From the NCBI GenBank assembly GCA_023053685.1, contig JALIGW010000022.1, forward strand, positions 1,828,501 to 1,892,500: 64,000 nucleotides of DNA, given 5' to 3'. The position numbers and the translations under genes are program-made. The notes beneath the pieces were generated by a model that searched no databases, was not told the origin of the DNA, and saw nothing but the letters and a program-made list of their open reading frames with translations. Origin of the DNA: Diadophis punctatus similis. Taxonomy: Eukaryota; Chordata; Lepidosauria; Squamata; Dipsadidae. This document shows positions 1 through 12,079 of this stretch, one piece after another; position 1 is the first letter of the stretch, and the number at the start of each line of letters is the position of its first letter.

Positions 1-121
1 GTGACCATGGGGAATGCTACAACAGTCGTAAGTGTGAAAAATGGTCATAAGTCACTTTTTTCAATGCCGTTGTAACTCTGAACGGTCACTAAATGAACTG
101 ATGTAAGTCGAGGATTGCCTG
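1..121. repeat. Tigger-like MITE, right end
   Basis: This is the right-hand part of the commonest repeat in the window. It ends with the terminal inverted repeat GTAAGTCGAGGA-TTGCCTG followed by TA. Full copies elsewhere, for example at 29,397, have both inverted ends and TA duplications, which is why a pogo/Tigger-type DNA transposon is inferred. Confidence 0.7.
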
Positions 122-1340
122 TACTTGTCTGTCTGTCTGTCTGTCTTTCTTTCCTTCCCTTTTTCTTCCTTCCTTCCCATGAAACTAAAATAATCTCCCC
201 CCCCTCTCTCTCTAACTCTAACGCTTTCTCTCTCTCCTTATCTCTTCCACCATAATCTTGAAACTTTTAGCAATCAGAAGCTGGCAAAAAGAATGCCTCT
301 GGACATGTACAGAGAACATTTCCTTCCCAAGACCAAAATCCCATCCTGTCGTCATATCTATGGCACAAAAGCTTGCAAAACATAGACCCTGCTGCTTTTT
401 TATAGTGCCTATAAACCCAGATTCTTATTTTAGAAAATTAATCACGGGCTGTCCGGCAGTCATACGCTCCGAAAGACTTTGGCAGCCGGCCCGGATGCCT
501 TTACAGAAGTCTGCAAGGTGTAGGGTGGACCCCTGTGTGAGATACGCCACACGTAAGACTCCTTTGGCGCAACACACTTTTTAATCCTATTGGCCTAGTT
601 AGAATCGCTGCCCAAGCAAAAAAGGGAAATAAAGAACAGCACCCACAAAGCCACAATTCTCATGTTGTGGAGGTTGAAATATCGCCATCCTTCCCACCTC
701 CTGGTCCCCCCCTTTTTTTTTTGCTAATCCTGAGATGGAAAGACCAACGTCTACTACCCTCTTGGTTCATCCAAGACCACAAACAAGCCAGTGTTACTGA
801 CTAGATCTATAAGCCAATTCACAGACGGGGAAGACTGAGACCTGAAAGGCACAGATAGAACTGCAAAGAGTCCTCACAAGGCTCCTGTCTTTGGGACTGC
901 GGTGGGACCCATGTTCTCAAGGGACTAAAGTCCTGCTCTGGCTCTCATTCTCCAAGAGGGCCTCCTCACCCTTCACCCCTCTCACCCCCCCAACAAAGTC
1001 CCTCTTGCCCAGAGATTAAGTCCTAGACCAATCTAGTCCCATCCACTGGAAGCATAACAGGGGGGGAATAAAGGAAGAGAAAAACATGGTCTGGATTCCG
1101 AATATAGACGCGAATCAAACAAACTTCCTTCAAGTTCTAGATTCATGTGCCTGAGATTTTGCTGTTTCACAAATATAACCGTAGTTTTGCAACAACAATT
1201 CTGCATCACTGCTTGGAATATGTATACGAGCCAAGAGCCCCCCCCCAAAAAAAAACTGGGCCTAAATGCCAGAAGCCTAAACTCTGGTTGGAAAGGAACA
1301 GCCGATTTGGTTTGGATAGAGTAGTATAGAGGATGCAAAA
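122..1340. other. Intergenic, no gene recognised
   Basis: CT-rich simple sequence lies at about 125-245. The rest is unique-looking sequence with no coding exon that could be supported. The 108-residue open frame at 258-584 has no recognisable motif and is treated as chance. Confidence 0.4.
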
Positions 1341-1342
1341 AC

Positions 1343-1347
1343 GTGTA

Positions 1348-1423
<76 letters not shown>

Positions 1424-1542
1424 AAGGAAGGAAATGGGAGTGAGAATGAGAAGAAAAAAGGAAGGAAGGAAGGAAGGAAGGAAGGAAGGAAGGAAGGAAG
1501 GAAGGAAGGAAGGAAGGAAGGAAGGAAGGAAGGAAGGAAGAT
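1343..1542. repeat. Compound microsatellite (GT)n-(GA)n-(GGAA)n
   Basis: A GT run at about 1347-1391 passes directly into a GA run to about 1420, then a long GGAA/AAGG tetranucleotide array at about 1460-1540. It creates artificial open frames on both strands that are pure repeat translations. Confidence 0.95.
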
Positions 1543-1544
1543 TA

Positions 1545-3974
1545 AAATAACGGAAAAAAGAGACAGGATGAAACTAATAAAAGCTGAGGGGAACATAGAG
1601 AGAGGAGAAGAAAGAGAAGAATTAAGAAATGGCGAGCAAGCAAAGAAACAGCGGAGCATGAAACACATCGCAGAAGGAAAGAACAAAATGTACCAGAGCA
1701 GCTCAGGGAACAGAGAAGAAATGGAAGAAGTAACTGATGGAAAAGCCAGAAGGAGAAAAAGGAGGAGGAAAGCAAAGAGGAGAATATCTGCCAAAAAAAG
1801 TTGAACGTCAAAACACCCGAGGAAAACGGAGCAAAGCCTGAAGGGAAGGAACACAGGAGAAGGCGGCACAAACAAGCCAAGCAGAGAAGGAAGAGGTGGC
1901 CGAGGGGAAAGCCGCAGCAGCCGAACAGTGCCGGGACTCACCTGCCCCAGAGACCCCCAGGGGGAAGGCACCCTCGGGCCCAGCTTCCTGCCTAACTGCC
2001 CCATCATCGGTCTCTGCCATCCACTGACCGCCGACTCCTTGCCAACCCCGAGCCGAGCAGGCTCCTCTCCATATGTGGAACTGGATCCTACCTCCACCCA
2101 CCGCATCACGGCCTGGCACAGAGCCGGGAACACGTGATGTACACAAGACCTGTCATGTGTTCATCCTCCGGCACGCGAGGGCCACCGGCTTCCCTGCCCG
2201 GAGGAAAACAGCCAACAGCAACGGCTGGGGAGAGGAAGGACATGTGCGAGGAGGAGGAGGAGGAAGAGGAGGAGGCTGGCTTGGGACAGCAGCCAGTCGA
2301 GATGCCTGCAGAGGTGAAAGGGCTGAAGCAGAAAGCAAGAGTCAGCAAGAAGTGGCCGCCAGAGGGTGCCAGCGAAGCAGTGGGGGAGAACCCGGAGCAG
2401 TGCCAGGGATGTTATGTGGAAGAGACAGCCCAATCAGGAAGCAACGGATTAGGATGATGGGAAGGGTTTACCCGGCAACAGGTTCATGTTTTAAAAGGGT
2501 CCCTCCTCCCTAGCCCAAATAACTTCCTAGAAGTTGCCATCCCTGGCTGGGCACAGCCGTGGGCACCCCAAACCAGCGGTCCCAGAGGCTGCAGGAGTTT
2601 GCAAGACGGAGGCAGTGCTGGAAATACCCCAAGGCTTACTCCTTGCAAAATTGCCAATGGAGCTTCTCCTTAAGGCAAAAGTCCTCCTGGTACCAGCAGG
2701 AGCTGCGCCTTCGTGGGCAGGAATGGCTCAGGACCTCTGAAAAGTAGCCAGGAACGGCAGGAGATCAGCTCTGGATTCTAAACTGGATTTGATCAATCCC
2801 GGCCACGATCCTTCGGAGAGGAGGAGACCGATCCCGGGTTCTTAGCCAAAGCGGTTTGTGGATTTCCCCAGAGCCATTTCCTTCTTGCCAAGGAGAGAGG
2901 CGGTGAGCGGCCGAAACGTTCCTGTTCTGTTTTCCGGCATCATCAAAGCTTCGCCTTACCTTTGATACTTTGACCAGGACATCCCTGAGTTACACAGTCA
3001 TGGTTAGAGCTGATGCATACCTCCGCTCCGCAGTGAGCTCTCCGTGCTCATCTTAGCCAGGTTCCACGAGACACTAAAACTCTTATAGGCTAGGAGCAAG
3101 CGTTTCAAAAAGGGAGAGGAGGGGCGAAGTGAGGTCTGCCTTGGCCGGATGCCTCGGGCGGGTGGAAGGGTGCCAGGTTTGTCCTCCCCGGGCAGAGAGG
3201 GCCAAGAGCTGCCTCGGAACAGCCAGTGTGGAAAATTCTGCAGCCCAGGAACCGTGCTGAGGAGCAGGGCAGCACACCCCCTTGGGGAGAATGATGCTCC
3301 CGTGGGCACACATTCTTCCCCCTTCCCAACTGGCCAGGCGAGGCCCCAATTGCACCCACCCAGGTCCAAATTCCTCCCAGCAAGCTGGAAAGCACACAGC
3401 AGGGAGAAGGGGGCTTCAAGCCGGGGTTTTTTTTTCCCAGTTCTTTCTGACCCCCAAAGTCTCCTGCCGCCCCTTCTGCACTCTCCGTGACCCGTTTTGG
3501 GAAGATCTGGATGGATTTGATCTACATCCTGATCACCTTGTGTCCCGCACACTACGGGAGCAGGTCTGCAGGTGTGGCTTCAAAACTGCTTGAAACCCCC
3601 CCCCCTCAAAGCTTAAACCATCTCTCAAAACTCCAGCCAATGCAAGTCGATCCCAGAAGCCCCCTCTCTTCCCCCTCCCCAACTGTCTTGGCGATTTAAA
3701 TTTCCAGCCTCCAAACTTTGCGGGTGTAAAAGCTGGTTGCAAAACCAACATTCCTAAACATGACCCCGAAATGGGCTACTTTATGCCACTCACAACATTT
3801 CTACTGGTGGATAATATTACTGTCACAATAAGTGACATCGGAATCGGCTGGGTCAGTCAGTTTCTCCACTCTTACTGTACAAAAATTCCTGCCGTTTGCA
3901 AGCTGTGCGCTCTTGTTCCCTTATTGTTAATTTTTCCCCTTTGAATATGAATATGCAAATATATCTCTTATCTC

Positions 3975-4009
<35 letters not shown>

Positions 4010-4790
4010 ATCTCATAGACACAGATGCAGACAAACACATATGGTATATGTGATATATCACTCACACATTCACACAACTGGAGAATGCTGCAAAACTATC
4101 CAAGCAGAAATATTTTTGAGAAAAAAAATAGTTTTTCCTGAAACCTCTGCTCTCCCTCTCTTGGGCGGATTCCCTGCGCCCCCCCTCCCCCTTCTAATCC
4201 ACTCGATTAAAGAACCCATCTGGGGTCTAAAGGCAGCAGGCGAGCTGTAAACTGTACTGTAAACAAGATGTATGTACAGTATATGGAGGCTGAATCTCAT
4301 GCACACAACCAGGACAGTGGGAAAAGGCCACCTTTGGGATCTGGCCGGTTCCTCGCATTTACGGCAGGCAGCTTAACAGGGGCTCCCCTCCCCCCTTTTC
4401 TCTAATTTCTGATACACTCTTGGCAAGATCCCTACTGTAATCTAATAGATCTCCTTGCAGCCCAGAAGACATTTCCATCCCTTCCTCTTCCTCCGCAGAA
4501 CTACAGGCAGACCAAGAAGCGGTATGTGTGTTCAATGACAAACCTGACCAATTTATTAAAAAAATTTTTTTTTGCAATGGCTGAATAACGCCTGTCCCCC
4601 TCCTAAAGCCCCCCCCCGCCCCATTTCGATCCACATTCCAAAGCAGCTCAGCCACCGAGGATGCCGCGACCCTTCCCCAAATACTTTTCCAGGATACCTA
4701 GAAGAAGAACGGGACCTTTTTCGAGAATGAGGAGGGGGTCTTCTGTGCAAGAGGGGGAGGAAAGGGGGGGGCTTCACCTCGCAAATTGCA
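1545..4790. other. Intergenic, no gene recognised
   Basis: Purine-rich sequence to about 1,900 and GC-moderate sequence after it. A (TATC)n microsatellite lies at about 3,973-4,010. On the minus strand, an ATG near 3,051 opens ten codons (MSTESSLRSG) and meets a GT donor. It could be a first coding exon of an unknown gene, but no partner exon was found, so it is not called as one. Confidence 0.35.
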
Positions 4791-4799
4791 AGTAGCGCT

Positions 4800-6300
4800 G
4801 GAAATTTCGACCAAACGAAAGGACGGTGGCTAAAGGGTCGAAGAATTTGCCGAGTCTGCAAGTCTGCACCCTCCCCACCCCCACGAAGTCATCCATCCCC
4901 TCGCCCCTCTGCGTGCGTGCCCGTGTCTCGGGGGTCCGGAGACCCCTGCAAAAACCCACCCACCCACCCAAGTCCTCGGCCTCTCCTGCCCTCTGCCCGC
5001 CGCTGGCGCATCCTGCCCGTCCTTGCAAAGGATGCAGCAGCCCCACGCGCGCAAACCGCCTCGGGAGCTTTTCCGCCGGCTTTACCTGGGACCCTGCAAC
5101 CCATTCTCCATGGCTGGCCGGCTCTCTCCCTCGCTCCGCTTCCTTCCCTTCCTTCCCTGCCCGGGTCCGGCTGCTGGGCTCGGCGGTGCTCTCCCTCCGC
5201 TCTCTCCGCCCGCGCTCCTTCGGCCCCCCGCCCCGAAGCCCACTCCCCTCCAGGCTACTCCCACCGCCCCTCCCCTATCCGCGCCATTGGCTCCCCCTCC
5301 CACCCCGGAGGAGCCCCCACCCCCTCCAGCCAGGCAGAATAGGGACTCTCTGGCACGCCTCCTTCGGCGGAGCTGCGCGGCCATTGGGCGCAAGGCTGTC
5401 ACTCCAGCGCCCGGGGGGCTCTGCCCCCTCATTTGCGGGCACTTGGCTGGGTCGAGGGTGCCCCCCCGCGGTTGCTAATGGGAGCTCCGGGTGGGGGGGG
5501 GGGCGAGAGCGGTGGGAGGCCGAATTCAGCGCAGGCAGCTTGGCCGCGCAGAGCTGCTGCACACCAGCGCTCCTCGGAGTCGCGCCGGTTCCTTTGGGCA
5601 GGTTGGAGCCTCGGTGGATACACCTGGGGATAAATGCCGCCCAGTGCGGTGCGGGGGGAGGGCACTTCGGAGTCTGCAGCACCAGGCAGGACTCCAAGGG
5701 AGGTGACTCCGGGTGAAGCTGTCCTGTGCGCGGCTTGGCACCGACACTTGCGCCACGCGCAAGCCCAGGAGGGGATCGGGTGGCAGGAAAGGCGAGAAGA
5801 ACCCCACCCCCATGAATGCGGCTGGTTGGGGCTCTTTTGCTTTCTCTACTCCCCCCCCTCCGCCCCAAAAAACCGGCCGCCCCGCCGCCAAGTTTATATG
5901 GTCCCTGTACTTCAAATGGGACAATCCGAATTAAACTCTAGGGAATGAGCCACGGCTTTCCAAACGCCTCGCATCAGACAGGAGAACGACCGGGTAGACT
6001 ATTCCAGGGTCCCGAGCCGGGTCTAAACCCCGCAGCCCTATCGGCCGTTGGAGGAGGATGGTATTTGTAGTCCAGCGCATCTGGAGGGCTTTTTGCGAGA
6101 CGAAAGGAGACTCGTTCCGGCCGTCGCGCGCTCGTCCCGCAGACACCTGTTCCGGCGGGCGGCCGCTCTCCCGGGTCCTGCCCCGGGGAGCATCTCGGAC
6201 GGCAGACCGGTTGGGTGAAGGCGCCCCCTTGCGGGACAAGGAGCCAGCCGCTCCGTTCTCCGGCTACCAAACCCTTTTCGCGTTGGGAAATGGCTAGTCC
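4800..6300. promoter_or_regulatory. CpG island, unassigned promoter
   Basis: A CpG-rich block with many GC boxes and two ATTGG (inverted CCAAT) elements near 5,283 and 5,380, typical of a housekeeping or developmental promoter. On the minus strand a Kozak-like ATG at about 5,112 opens eight codons (MENGLQGP) and runs into a GTAAAG donor at about 5,087, so a minus-strand gene extending leftward is possible. No downstream exon could be matched to a known protein, so gene and direction are unknown. Confidence 0.5.
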
Positions 6301-6732
6301 TTCTCGGTGGATGCGCTTAAGGCTGAATTTATTGGGGGGGGGGGGAGACCATCCCTCCTCCCGAGTGTAGGATACGACGAAGCCTCCCGGTCGCGCAAAT
6401 GGGGAGAAGCCGCAGAGTCTCCAGGGGGCACCCAGGAACCTGCTTTGCAGCTCTCCATGCCTGGCATCTCTTTGATGGTTGCCTTCTCCAATCGGGCGCC
6501 CTCTACATTTCAGGACTACAACTCCCATCCTTTCCAACCAACCCAAACATTCTAGGATACAATTGGTGGCGGGGGGGGGGCTTTGTTTTGGGGTTGCAGA
6601 ATTCCAGGAAGGAGGCAAAGAGGAATATAGGAGGGGGAAATTCTGGGAGGGGCTCTCCATGACCACTGTCCACAAGAGGGCACCATGGGATTCCTCCTGG
6701 GACCCCTTGAAAAAGCCAGCTTGTTCTCATCT

Positions 6733-6985
6733 TACAGAATAGAATACAGAATAACAGAGTTGGAAGGGACCTGGGAGGTCTTCTAGTCCAACCCACTGCT
6801 CAGGCAGGAAATCCTAAACCATTTTGGACAAATAGTCGTGCAGTCTCTTCTTGAAAGCTTCCAGTGATGAAGCTCCCACAACTTCCGGAGGCAACTTCTG
6901 TTCCATTGGTTGATTGCTCTCACTGTCAGAAAATTCCTCCTTATTTCCAGGTTGAATCTCTCCTTGGTCACCCATTATTCCTTGT
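6733..6985 (-). mobile_element. CR1 LINE fragment
   Basis: Carries the reversed CR1 3'-end signature (GAGTTGGAAGGGACCTGGGA, then GTCTTCTAGTCCAACCC) also found at 7,036, 23,960, 43,583 and 58,698. It is 5'-truncated and reads on the minus strand. Confidence 0.7.
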
Positions 6986-7035
6986 CTCGCCTTCAGGTGC
7001 CTTGGGAAATAGCTTGACCCCCTCTTCTCTATTAC

Positions 7036-7195
7036 AGAAGGGACCTGGGAGGTCTTCTAGTCCAACCCCCTGCTCAATCAGGAGACCCTGTACCATCATT
7101 TCAGACAAATGGCTGTCCGGTCTCTTCTTAAAAACCTCCAGTGATGGAGCACCCACAACTTCCAGAGGCAAGCCGTTCCACTGGTTAATTGGGTA
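7036..7195 (-). mobile_element. CR1 LINE fragment
   Basis: A second minus-strand CR1 piece beside the previous one. It begins with the same GGGACCTGGGAGGTCTTC signature and continues into the conserved AGGCAAGCCGTTCCACTGG segment. Confidence 0.7.
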
Positions 7196-7498
7196 AGGCT
7201 GCCTTATTTAATAGGAGTTAAATCCTTTTCAAACTATGCTAGTTACTCCCGCTCAAATTCACTTGCCCTTCTGGTGTTTTTTGAATTGCCGGGACGGTCA
7301 AAAGGCAAAAACCCCAGAGAGCCAATCTTGATTGGTGGCTAACATCATCAGTGTTCCTGCCTTTAGTTAAAATGTGAACCAGAAATGCGACTATTGGGCT
7401 CCTTCTAATTTTTTTTTTCGAACAAGAAGTTTATAACATTGCGATCTTAGGCTAAACTATTTGAGCCTGATTTCTGTAAACAAATATTCTTCCAATAT

Positions 7499-8165
7499 TT
7501 AAGGGGCTGTCAGAAAGAAGAGGGGATTGATTTATTCACCAAAGCACCAAGAGGGCAGGACAAGAAGTATTGAATTGAAACTTATCAAGGAGAGATCCAA
7601 CCTAGAACTAAGGAGAAATTTTCTGACACTGAGAACAACTCATCCGGAGAACGGTTTGCCTCCAGAAGTTATGGATGCTCCAACATTGGAAGTTTTCAAT
7701 AAACTGAAAAACCATTTGATCGGGATGGTATAAGTCCATGATGGCGAACCTATGGCATGCGTACCAGAGGTGGCACACAGAGCCCTCTCTGCAGGCACGC
7801 ACGCCGTCACAAGGTGCTCTTCTCGTTTCCAGCACGCCAGCTGGTCTTTGTGGGCACCGGAGCGCCGGAAAACGGCCTGAAAACAGCCCAAAACAGGCCA
7901 TTTTCTGGGGTGTTTTTCGACGGCCCGAAAAACGGCCTGAAAAACGGCCAAAAAAACAGGCATGCGCGCACCGGCCAGCTGGTTCTTCGGGTTTCCGGTG
8001 CTCCGGTGCACGTGCATGTATGCACATGCATGCACGTTTGGGCACTCTGTGCCGAAAAGGTTCGCCATCACTGGTATAAGTTCTCCTGCCTTAAGTAAAG
8101 GTTAGACTAGAAGACCTCCAAGGTCCTTCCAGCCTTCGGATTCTATGAAATCTATGACATATTCA
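7499..8165 (+). mobile_element. CR1 LINE fragment split by hAT insertion
   Basis: A plus-strand CR1 3' end running from 7,499 to 7,735 and resuming at about 8,074. The intervening 338 bp are a separate hAT insertion. CR1 identity rests on the AGACTAGAAGACCTCCAAGG signature near 8,105, the reverse complement of the other fragments. Confidence 0.65.
7736..8073. mobile_element. Non-autonomous hAT element with 8-bp TSD
   Basis: Inverted ends: the left end reads TGATGGCGAACC and the right end is GGTTCGCCATCACTG. It is flanked by a perfect 8-bp target duplication, GTATAAGT, at 7,728-7,735 and 8,074-8,081, diagnostic of the hAT superfamily. It sits inside a CR1 fragment, so it is younger. There is no transposase frame. 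The interior holds a tandem-like run of ACGGCCTGAAAA-type units. Confidence 0.85.
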
Positions 8166-8436
8166 TTTGGGATAGTCAGTCTGGGAGAAAAACGGTTCCC
8201 TCACCCATAAATGAATTAACACGGGAGGGGGGAGCCGTAACTCGATGGCCAGGATTATGGGATTATTTCGCTGATGGATAAATAAATCCTGCCGTGTCTC
8301 ACAGGGGTGAGGCGAAACAGCCGAGTCCCTTTGTGGCTGGCCACTTAACTTGAAGATTGTTGAAAAATCCTGTTAGTGGGAATTGGTCAGCGAGCCCAGC
8401 AAAAATGGCAAGATTAAATGGCTGATCTTTGGGGGA

Positions 8437-8824
8437 AAGTCCTCGACTTATGACCACAACTGAGCCTAAAATCTCTGTTGCTCTGTTGCTAAGTTTTTAA
8501 ATGAATTTTGCCTCATTTTACGACCTTTCTGGCCACAATGGTTAAGCGAATCACTGCAGTTGTCAAGTTAGTAACACTGTTGTTAAGTGAATCTGGCTTC
8601 CCCATTGACTTTGCTTGTCAGAAGGTCGCAAAGGGGGATCATGTGACCCAGGGACACTGCAACCGTCATAAGTATGAGTCAGCTGCCAAGCATCTGAATT
8701 TTGATCACGTGACTGTGGGGATACTGTAATGATCGTAAGAAAAACAGTCATAATTCACTTTTTTCAGTGCTACTGTGACTTCAAACGGTCAGTAAATGAA
8801 CTGTTGTAATTCAAGGACTATGTG
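8437..8824. repeat. Tigger-like MITE
   Basis: Starts AAGTCCTCGACTTATGACC and ends with the inverted partner near TCAAGGACTATGTGTA. The interior matches the other copies (TTGTTAAGTGAATC, GTCACTTTTTTCAG type words). Confidence 0.75.
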
Positions 8825-9370
8825 TACTAGGAAAAATGCAGATAGATATGGTTTTCCTTGCCCCCTGAGCCCCAGCTGGCCAAAATCCTGGCTTTAAGGT
8901 CAGATTCCTCACCCTCGGTCCATCTTTTGGCTCTTTTCCAGAGTTCACTCGTTTGTGCTTACGGATAAATACAAACTATTTTCTTCCGCTGCGTTCTAGC
9001 CCAATGAAGAATCCCTGCTACCTGTTTATGGTTTCTATGGCTGGCAAATGTTTTGGCAACTCTGTTTGTTTTAAAATGAAAACGTATTGTGAACTGACAG
9101 CTGAGAAAGACAGCGTTGTCCTTGAGTTCAACATGACTCTTGGTGACAAAGTTGGACACGTCGTTTCTGCGCAACACCGGGAAGAAAGATTTGCTATGGC
9201 CTTATTCTGGACTGTTTTCTCAATTTTCCCAGTCCAGTTTTTGGCCCTCCTGATGGTCTTTTGTCCAGGTTCTAATCAGGCCTGGCCCGTTTAGGTTTTG
9301 AGACAAGACAAGGTCGACTAGCTTCTTCTGTGCCTTCTCACATTCTTAAAAGCGAATGAGAAAAGTTGTA

Positions 9371-9748
9371 CAGGTAGTCCTCAACCTATAACAATTCATT
9401 TAGTGACTGTTCAAAGTAACAGCATTGGAAAAAAGGGATTTATGACCATTTTTTACACTTATCACCATTGCAGCATCTCTACAGTCACATGACCAAAATT
9501 CAGACGCTTGGCAACTGGTTCATGTTTATGACGGTTGCAGTGTCCCGAGGTCACATGATGATCCCCTTCTGCGACCTTCTGACAAGCCAAGTCAATGGGA
9601 AAGCCAGATTCACTTAACAACCGTGTTGCTAACTTAACAACTGCAGTGATCTACTTGACAACTGTGGCAAGAAAGGTTGTAAAATGGGCAAATTTTACTT
9701 AACTGTCTCACTTAGCAACAGAAATGTTGGGCTCAATTGTGTACTATA
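9371..9748. repeat. Tigger-like MITE
   Basis: Begins CAGGTAGTCCTCAACC directly after TA. The right terminus is degraded. Confidence 0.75.
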
Positions 9749-10205
9749 AGGCAGGCAACAAAAGAAACAGGCGTCAGCTCTTCCGAATCGAAATTCTTAG
9801 GAAAAACACTTAGGAAGAAGGCTGCAAAACTCAGCAGTGGAGGCCTTTCACGTAAACAAGCTGGTTAGGGTGCACTGCCTTGCCACAGCCCATCTGAAAA
9901 GATTTGGCAATATTGGAATGTCGGATGTTGCTTTGGGAGTCAAGCTGAGGAGAACTGGTTTTTCATCTCCGTTTTAGACAAGGCGCTTAGATTTTGAAAA
10001 GGAGCTAGACAACTCAAATCAACGTGTCTAGGCCCAACATACCTCAGTTCCCCCAATTACATCAGTTGGAAATAAAGTCTTTTGCTGCCGTCAGTTTTCT
10101 GTGCTTCTATAAATGGGATATGAAGTATCCAGGCACCCAAGCAAGGAAACTGATTTCCAAAGGAGAGAATTACAGACCTGAGAGCAGTAGCAGAGATTCA
10201 ATAAT

Positions 10206-10640
10206 CACAGCCAATTTGGTCTAATGATTAAGGCAGTGTTTCCCAACCTTGGCAACTTGAAGATGTCTGGACTTCAACTCCCAGAATTCCCCAGCCAGCG
10301 AATGCTGGCTGGGGAATTCTGGGAGTTGAAGTCCAGACATCTTCAAGTTGCCAAGGTTGGGAAACACTGGATTAAGGTATCAGGCTAAAAAGCAGGAGAC
10401 CGTGAATTCTAGTCCTGCCTTAGCTACGAAAGCCGGCTGGGTGACTTTGGGCCAATGACCAGGAGACTGGGAGTTCTAGTCCTACTTTAGGCATGAAAGG
10501 TGACTTTGGGCCAACCACCAGGTGAGTGGGAATTCTAGTCCCAGTTTAGGAATGAAAGCCAGCTGGGTGACTTTGGGCCAGTCACTCTCCCTCAGCCAAA
10601 CCCACCCAACAGGGTTGTTGTTGTGGGAAAATAGGAGAAG
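10206..10640 (+). mobile_element. tRNA-derived SINE interrupted by palindromic hAT MITE
   Basis: An A-box-like start (TTTGGTCTAATGATTAAGG) and a B-box-like GAATTCTAGTCC are followed by the family body GCTGGGTGACTTTGGGCCA, repeated in partly duplicated form, and a CACCCAACAGGGTTGTTG tail. The copy is split by the 136-bp insertion at 10,234. Confidence 0.65.
10234..10369. mobile_element. Near-perfect palindromic hAT MITE with 8-bp TSD
   Basis: A fold-back element starting CAGTGTTTCCCAACCTTGG and ending with its inverse complement; the arms meet at about 10,300. It is flanked by GATTAAGG at 10,226-10,233 and 10,370-10,377, a clean 8-bp duplication. Each arm carries ACTTCAACTCCCAGAATTCC. There is no coding capacity. 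Confidence 0.9.
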
Positions 10641-10649
10641 GAAGGAGCG

Positions 10650-11176
10650 CAGGTCGTCCTCTACCTACAACAGTTCATTTAGTGACCATTACAACCACAT
10701 TGAAAAAGTGACTCGGGCGCTTGCAACCGGCTCATATTTATGACGACTGCAGTGTCCCATGTAATCCCCTTTTGCGACCTTCTGACAGTCAGTGGGGAAG
10801 CCAGATAGCATAGCAGTAACACTTAAGACTTATATCCCACTTTACAGCCGTCTCTAAGCGGTTTACAGAGTCACTACATTGCCCCCAACAATCTGGATCC
10901 TCGTTTTACCGACCTCAGAAGGATGGAAGGATGAGTCAACCTGGAGCCAGTGAGAATCGAACCCCTGGCAGGCGGCAGTTAGCCAGCAATACTGCATTCT
11001 AACCCCTGCACCACCACGGCTCCTGCACTTAAGTGTGTTACTAACTTAATAACTACATTGATTCACTTAACAACTGTGGCAAGAAAGGTCGTAAAATGGG
11101 ACAAAGTCCACTGAACTGTCTCACTTAGGAATGGAAAATCTGAGCTCCATTGTGGTTGTAAGTCGAGGACTACCTG
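10650..11176. repeat. Tigger-like MITE interrupted by SINE
   Basis: The left end CAGGTCGTCCTC and the right end GAGGACTACCTG-TA bracket a typical interior that is broken at about 10,806 by a tRNA-derived SINE. Confidence 0.75.
10806..11030 (-). mobile_element. tRNA-derived SINE nested in MITE
   Basis: On the minus strand the head has an A-box-like GTGCAGGGGTTAGAATGC and a B-box-like GGTTCGATTCT. A constant body follows (TTGTTGGGGGCAATGTAG, TAAACCGCTTAGAGACGG on the minus strand). Related copies lie at 29,107 and 34,186. Confidence 0.75.
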
Positions 11177-11599
11177 TATTAGGTCCGTCTGCAGCCTTGA
11201 GTTATTTGTAAAAATAATAAAGGCAGGATACAAATCAATCAATCAATAAGTTTAAAGGGATCCCCAATAGAAACCTCAAATCGCTCTTCAGGTGTTGTGT
11301 TGATCCCTCCATGGTAGATCAGGTAACCAGCAACGACATCTCTGGTCTCCTCATCTTTTCTCAAAGCAGGGGGGGGGGGGAGCGGGGTGTGTGTCAGGCC
11401 CCTCTTTCCCAAGCCAGCGTCTCCCCGGACATCCAAGAGTGGAAATGCAGTGCTGGACCTGAAGCAAAGAATCGAAGGGGAGAGAAGCCAGGGGTCTCTG
11501 GGGTCTCCATTGAGGATGGTTGGGGGTCCCTCGAAGATTGATGCAAAAGGGCCATTTTGTCGACGAGGGATGCCAACTGGCCATTTAGCTAGACCGGCG

Positions 11600-11815
11600 T
11601 CCCAGGGAAGTTGCCAGACCTGGAATTTTGAGGCACTGAGTTCGAATCCTCCCTCAGGCATGAAAAGTGGCTGGCTGACTTTGAGCTGGTGCTTTTCCTT
11701 CAGCCCAGCCCACCTCGCAGGGTTGTGGTTGTTGGGGAAAATTGGCAGAAGGAGCCTCCTATACTCCATCTTATGCTATAAATGTGCAATAAATAAATCA
11801 TCAAACTCGCCATTA
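11600..11815 (+). mobile_element. SINE fragment (GACTTTGAGCTGG family)
   Basis: Contains GAGTTCGAATCCTCCCTCAGG, GGCTGGCTGACTTTGAGC and the CAGGGTTGTGGTTGTTGGGG tail followed by an A-rich end (AATAAATAAATC), matching the family at 10,206, 51,795 and 60,480. Confidence 0.55.
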
Positions 11816-12079
11816 GCCACCTGTGTGGAGGTAATTTCACGGGGGGGGGGGGGGCACAGTTGCTTGAGGTTTTGGTTCTTAGCTCCAAAGACGTAAGGAT
11901 GGTGAAACAAGGCCTGGGGAGGCCCAGGTTGCAAGCCCCACTCCGTGGGTCTCTCATAAAACCCTGGCCTACAGCGCAGGGTTGTTGTAGCAAATCAGTT
12001 CAGCCAAGTCCAGTCAGTGTTAGCCACTTCAGCCAAGATGGGACAAAATGAAGTAAAAAAACAAGCTTTTTTCCATTCG

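Noticed and set aside
1033..2133. 366-codon minus-strand open frame
   Set aside because: Much of it translates GA, GT and GGAA microsatellites (long Ser/Leu/Pro and His-Thr runs); no domain or splice structure.
4826..5868. Long frames across the CpG island
   Set aside because: Low stop-codon density from GC content; no recognisable domain.
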